The notes under the pieces: generated by a model
The model's input: the letters and a program-made list of their open reading frames with translations, nothing else
What the model was told of the DNA's origin: nothing
Databases searched by the model: none
Made by a program: the position numbers and the translations under genes
DNA from: Streptomyces sp. NBC_00250
GTDB lineage: Bacteria; Actinomycetota; Actinomycetes; Streptomycetales; Streptomycetaceae
Assembly: GCF_036192275.1 (NCBI RefSeq)
Contig: NZ_CP108088.1
Span: forward strand, 4,837,501 to 4,901,500
Direction: 5' to 3'
DNA length: 64,000 nt
Shown: piece after piece, positions 62,314 through 64,000 of the stretch
How positions within the stretch are numbered: position 1 is the first letter of the stretch
Layout of the letters: each line of letters begins with the position of its first letter

Positions 62314-63140
62314 GCGTTCCTCCTCACGCCGTCCTGCGGCAGGCGGGCGGAGACCGCGAAGCCTCCCCCGGGGCGCGGGCGCGGGCCCGCGCTGAACGTC
62401 CCGCCGTACATCATGGCCCGCTCCCGCATGCCGACCAGGCCGTGCCCCCCCGACCCGCTCGGTGTCGGCGCCCCGCACGCCGTCGTCCGTGACATCGATC
62501 CGCACCTCGCGCAGGTCGACCTCGACCGTCACCCGGCAGCGTGCGGGGGCCGCGTGCTTCACCACGTTGGTGAGGGACTCCTGCACGATCCGGTGAACGG
62601 CCAGGGTGATGCCGGCGGGCAGGCCGGCGTCCGGGACCCGGACGTCCAACTCGACTTCCACGCCCGCCTGTCGTGCCTGATCGGCCAGCCGGTCGAGCGC
62701 GTCGAGGTCGGGCGCCGGGCTCAGCGGGGCGGTGGCCGAGTCGGTGCGCAGCACGCCCAGGGTGCGACGCATCTCGGTCATGGCGGCCCGGCTGGTCTGT
62801 TCGATGACGCGCAGCGCATCCACGGCCTCCTCGGGGCGGCGCTGGGCGACATGCCCGGCGACGCCCGCCTTCACCGCGATCAGGCTGAGGCTGTGCGACA
62901 CGATGTCGTGCAACTCCCGTGCGATGCGCAGCCGTTCCTCGGCGATGGCGTGTTCGGTGCGGCGGGCGGCCTGGTCTGCTTGCCGGGCGCGGTGGGCGCG
63001 TACCGCGAAGCCCGCCGTCCAGCCGCCGCCGAGGACCAGCCAGACGATGGCGGCGACGCCGACGGCCCCGCTCCAGGTCTCGGCGGGGGATTCCTCGGGC
63101 CGTGGCGCGGGCCGAAAGTGGCCCAGTCGAAGCGCACGGA
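62310..63140 (-). pseudogene. sensor histidine kinase, frameshifted and N-terminally short
   Basis: The kinase core is clear: EERLRIARELHDIVSHSLSLIAVKAGVAGHVAQ (HisKA_3 with phospho-His), [40 protein letters not shown] and [16 protein letters not shown]. After VGG the frame fails: [21 protein letters not shown] and the natural stop at 62310 are found one base away. The break is at a run of seven G (minus strand, 62445-62451); six G would restore one frame. In addition only one membrane helix precedes the DHp domain, and no good start codon is visible, so the N-terminal sensor is missing or also shifted. It could be a real pseudogene or a homopolymer error at the G run. Confidence 0.8.
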
Positions 63141-63183
63141 ATTGGCCTGTGTGAAGGGTCAACTGCGCACTACCGTAAGCGCA

Positions 63184-63990
63184 ATGACAACAAGATCTAC
63201 TTCTGCCGACCAGGCCACGCCCACGTCCGCGCCCACGTCCGCGACCCCGTCCACGTCGGTGGCCTTGGCCGATGCGCCGATGCGTCAGGCCCGTAACTCC
63301 GCCGCCCTGTGGATCGCGACCGGCCGGTCCCGGGGGCATGAGGTCGTCCGGCGCCGCGGATTCGTCGCGGTCGACGGCGGCGAGCGTGCCGGCATGCGGG
63401 TCCTGATTCAGGAGTCCGACCTCGACCCGGGCGAACTGGCCGAGTTGAGCGAGCTGGTTCGGCGGGCCGCGGGCCCGGTGAACGCCGAGGATCCGTTCAG
63501 CTCGACGGACCTGAACCATCTGGGCATGCGCAACTGGCAGATGCCGGTCATGCTGCGCCTGCCCGGGCCCGTCGGCGAACCGGCGCTGGACGTGATCCGG
63601 GTAGAGCGGTCCGAGGACCTCCAGGTGGCCGAGCGGATCGTGATCGAGGGCTTCGAACTGGCCGGATTCGAGCCCCACCGCCCCGGCGAGCTGTTCCCGA
63701 TGGCGCTGATCGGGCAGTCGGGCGTGGACGTGTTCGTCGCCCTGCACGACGGCGTGGCCGCGGGAGCCTGCGTCAGCGTCGTGGACGACGGCATCGGCGG
63801 CCACTACTGGGTCGCCACGTCGACGGCCTTCCGTTCGCGTGGCGTCGGGAGGGCCGTCATGCTCGGAGCCCTCGCCCACGTGGCGGACCTGCCGGTCACC
63901 CTCACCGCTTCGAAGCTGGGCAGGCCGCTGTACGAGTCCCTGGGCTACACCGTCGCGGCGCCCTCGACCTGGTGGGCCTCTGCTTCGTGA
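63184..63990 (+). CDS. GNAT-family N-acetyltransferase
   Basis: Protein of 268 residues. A Ser/Thr/Pro-rich start (TSADQATPTSAPTSATPSTS), a middle domain (ARNSAALWIATGRSRGHEVVRRRGFVAVDGGERAGMRV) and a C-terminal GNAT fold: VERSEDLQVAERIVIEGFELAGFE, GACVSVVDDGIGGHYWVATSTAFRSRGVGRAVMLGAL (acetyl-CoA loop RSRGVG) and KLGRPLYESLGYTV. It acetylates an unknown amine. ATG at 63184. Divergent from the broken kinase, with short shared upstream region. Confidence 0.9.
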   Translation: MTTRSTSADQATPTSAPTSATPSTSVALADAPMRQARNSAALWIATGRSRGHEVVRRRGFVAVDGGERAGMRVLIQESDLDPGELAELSELVRRAAGPVNAEDPFSSTDLNHLGMRNWQMPVMLRLPGPVGEPALDVIRVERSEDLQVAERIVIEGFELAGFEPHRPGELFPMALIGQSGVDVFVALHDGVAAGACVSVVDDGIGGHYWVATSTAFRSRGVGRAVMLGALAHVADLPVTLTASKLGRPLYESLGYTVAAPSTWWASAS

Positions 63991-64000
63991 CACCGTCGCG

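Noticed and set aside
61612..63993. One 793-codon frame that would be a natural hybrid histidine kinase-response regulator
   Set aside because: The junction lacks the last kinase motif, which is intact one base away with a stop overlapping the regulator start; a frameshift explains it better than a true hybrid kinase.

Overview
The window is a piece of a high-GC actinobacterial chromosome, almost certainly Streptomyces. Support: G/C at nearly all third codon positions, frequent GTG starts and ATGA/GTGA overlaps, many regulators of Streptomyces-typical families (MocR, Rrf2, GlxA, ECF41-type sigma, CutR-like response regulator), small proteins of Streptomyces-specific families, and a sortase-type LAETG surface protein. 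The first 83 bases are the 5' end of metG on the minus strand. I see no tRNA, rRNA, CRISPR array, insertion sequence or prophage. It looks like core or near-core chromosome with accessory patches.

Layout. 1-6.0 kb: metG start, a CutR/CutS-like two-component system, a von Willebrand A protein with a long Ala/Glu-rich repeat region, and a secreted PhoX-type phosphatase behind a candidate PHO box. 6-17.6 kb: conserved hypothetical, amino-acid permease, FUSC membrane protein, DUF2630, exo/endonuclease-fold membrane protein, lipoprotein, membrane protein, alpha/beta hydrolase divergent from a MocR regulator with a direct-repeat operator, Rrf2 regulator followed by RidA, and two membrane proteins. 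17.8-23.7 kb: DrrAB-type ABC exporter, VOC protein, a MerR-PP2C fusion regulator with a textbook MerR promoter, universal stress protein, and a flavin reductase/luciferase-like monooxygenase pair.

24.0-37.9 kb is a cobalamin (corrin ring) cluster: cobL, cobM, cbiD, cobK, cobIJ, cobH, cobG and riboswitch-controlled cobN. Together these carry precorrin-2 through the methylations, ring contraction and rearrangement to the cobalt-insertion step. A 24-residue basic peptide, a hypothetical protein and a secreted serine hydrolase are interspersed.

38-64 kb is a mosaic of small regulatory modules: a truncated ABC-F gene, DoxX/MarR with a perfect operator dyad, DUF1648/GntR with a three-half-site operator, a hydroxyacid dehydrogenase, a sortase-anchored chymotrypsin-fold protease, an amino-acid permease, a GlxA regulator, an MBL hydrolase, a cold-shock gene with a long structured leader, VOC/AraC genes, an ECF41-type sigma factor divergent from a DUF6220 membrane gene that carries a matching promoter, a LuxR-type regulator and aldo/keto reductase, an MMPL transporter coupled to a two-component system, an FAD oxidase, and a second NarL-type system whose histidine kinase is frameshifted at a G7 run and has a short N-terminus. 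The window ends with a GNAT acetyltransferase.

I found no wholly new multigene system. The most novel signals are small: the MerR-PP2C fusion with its operator, the ECF41 promoter match, the broken histidine kinase, the LAETG protease and the hairpin plus U-tract in the cold-shock leader.
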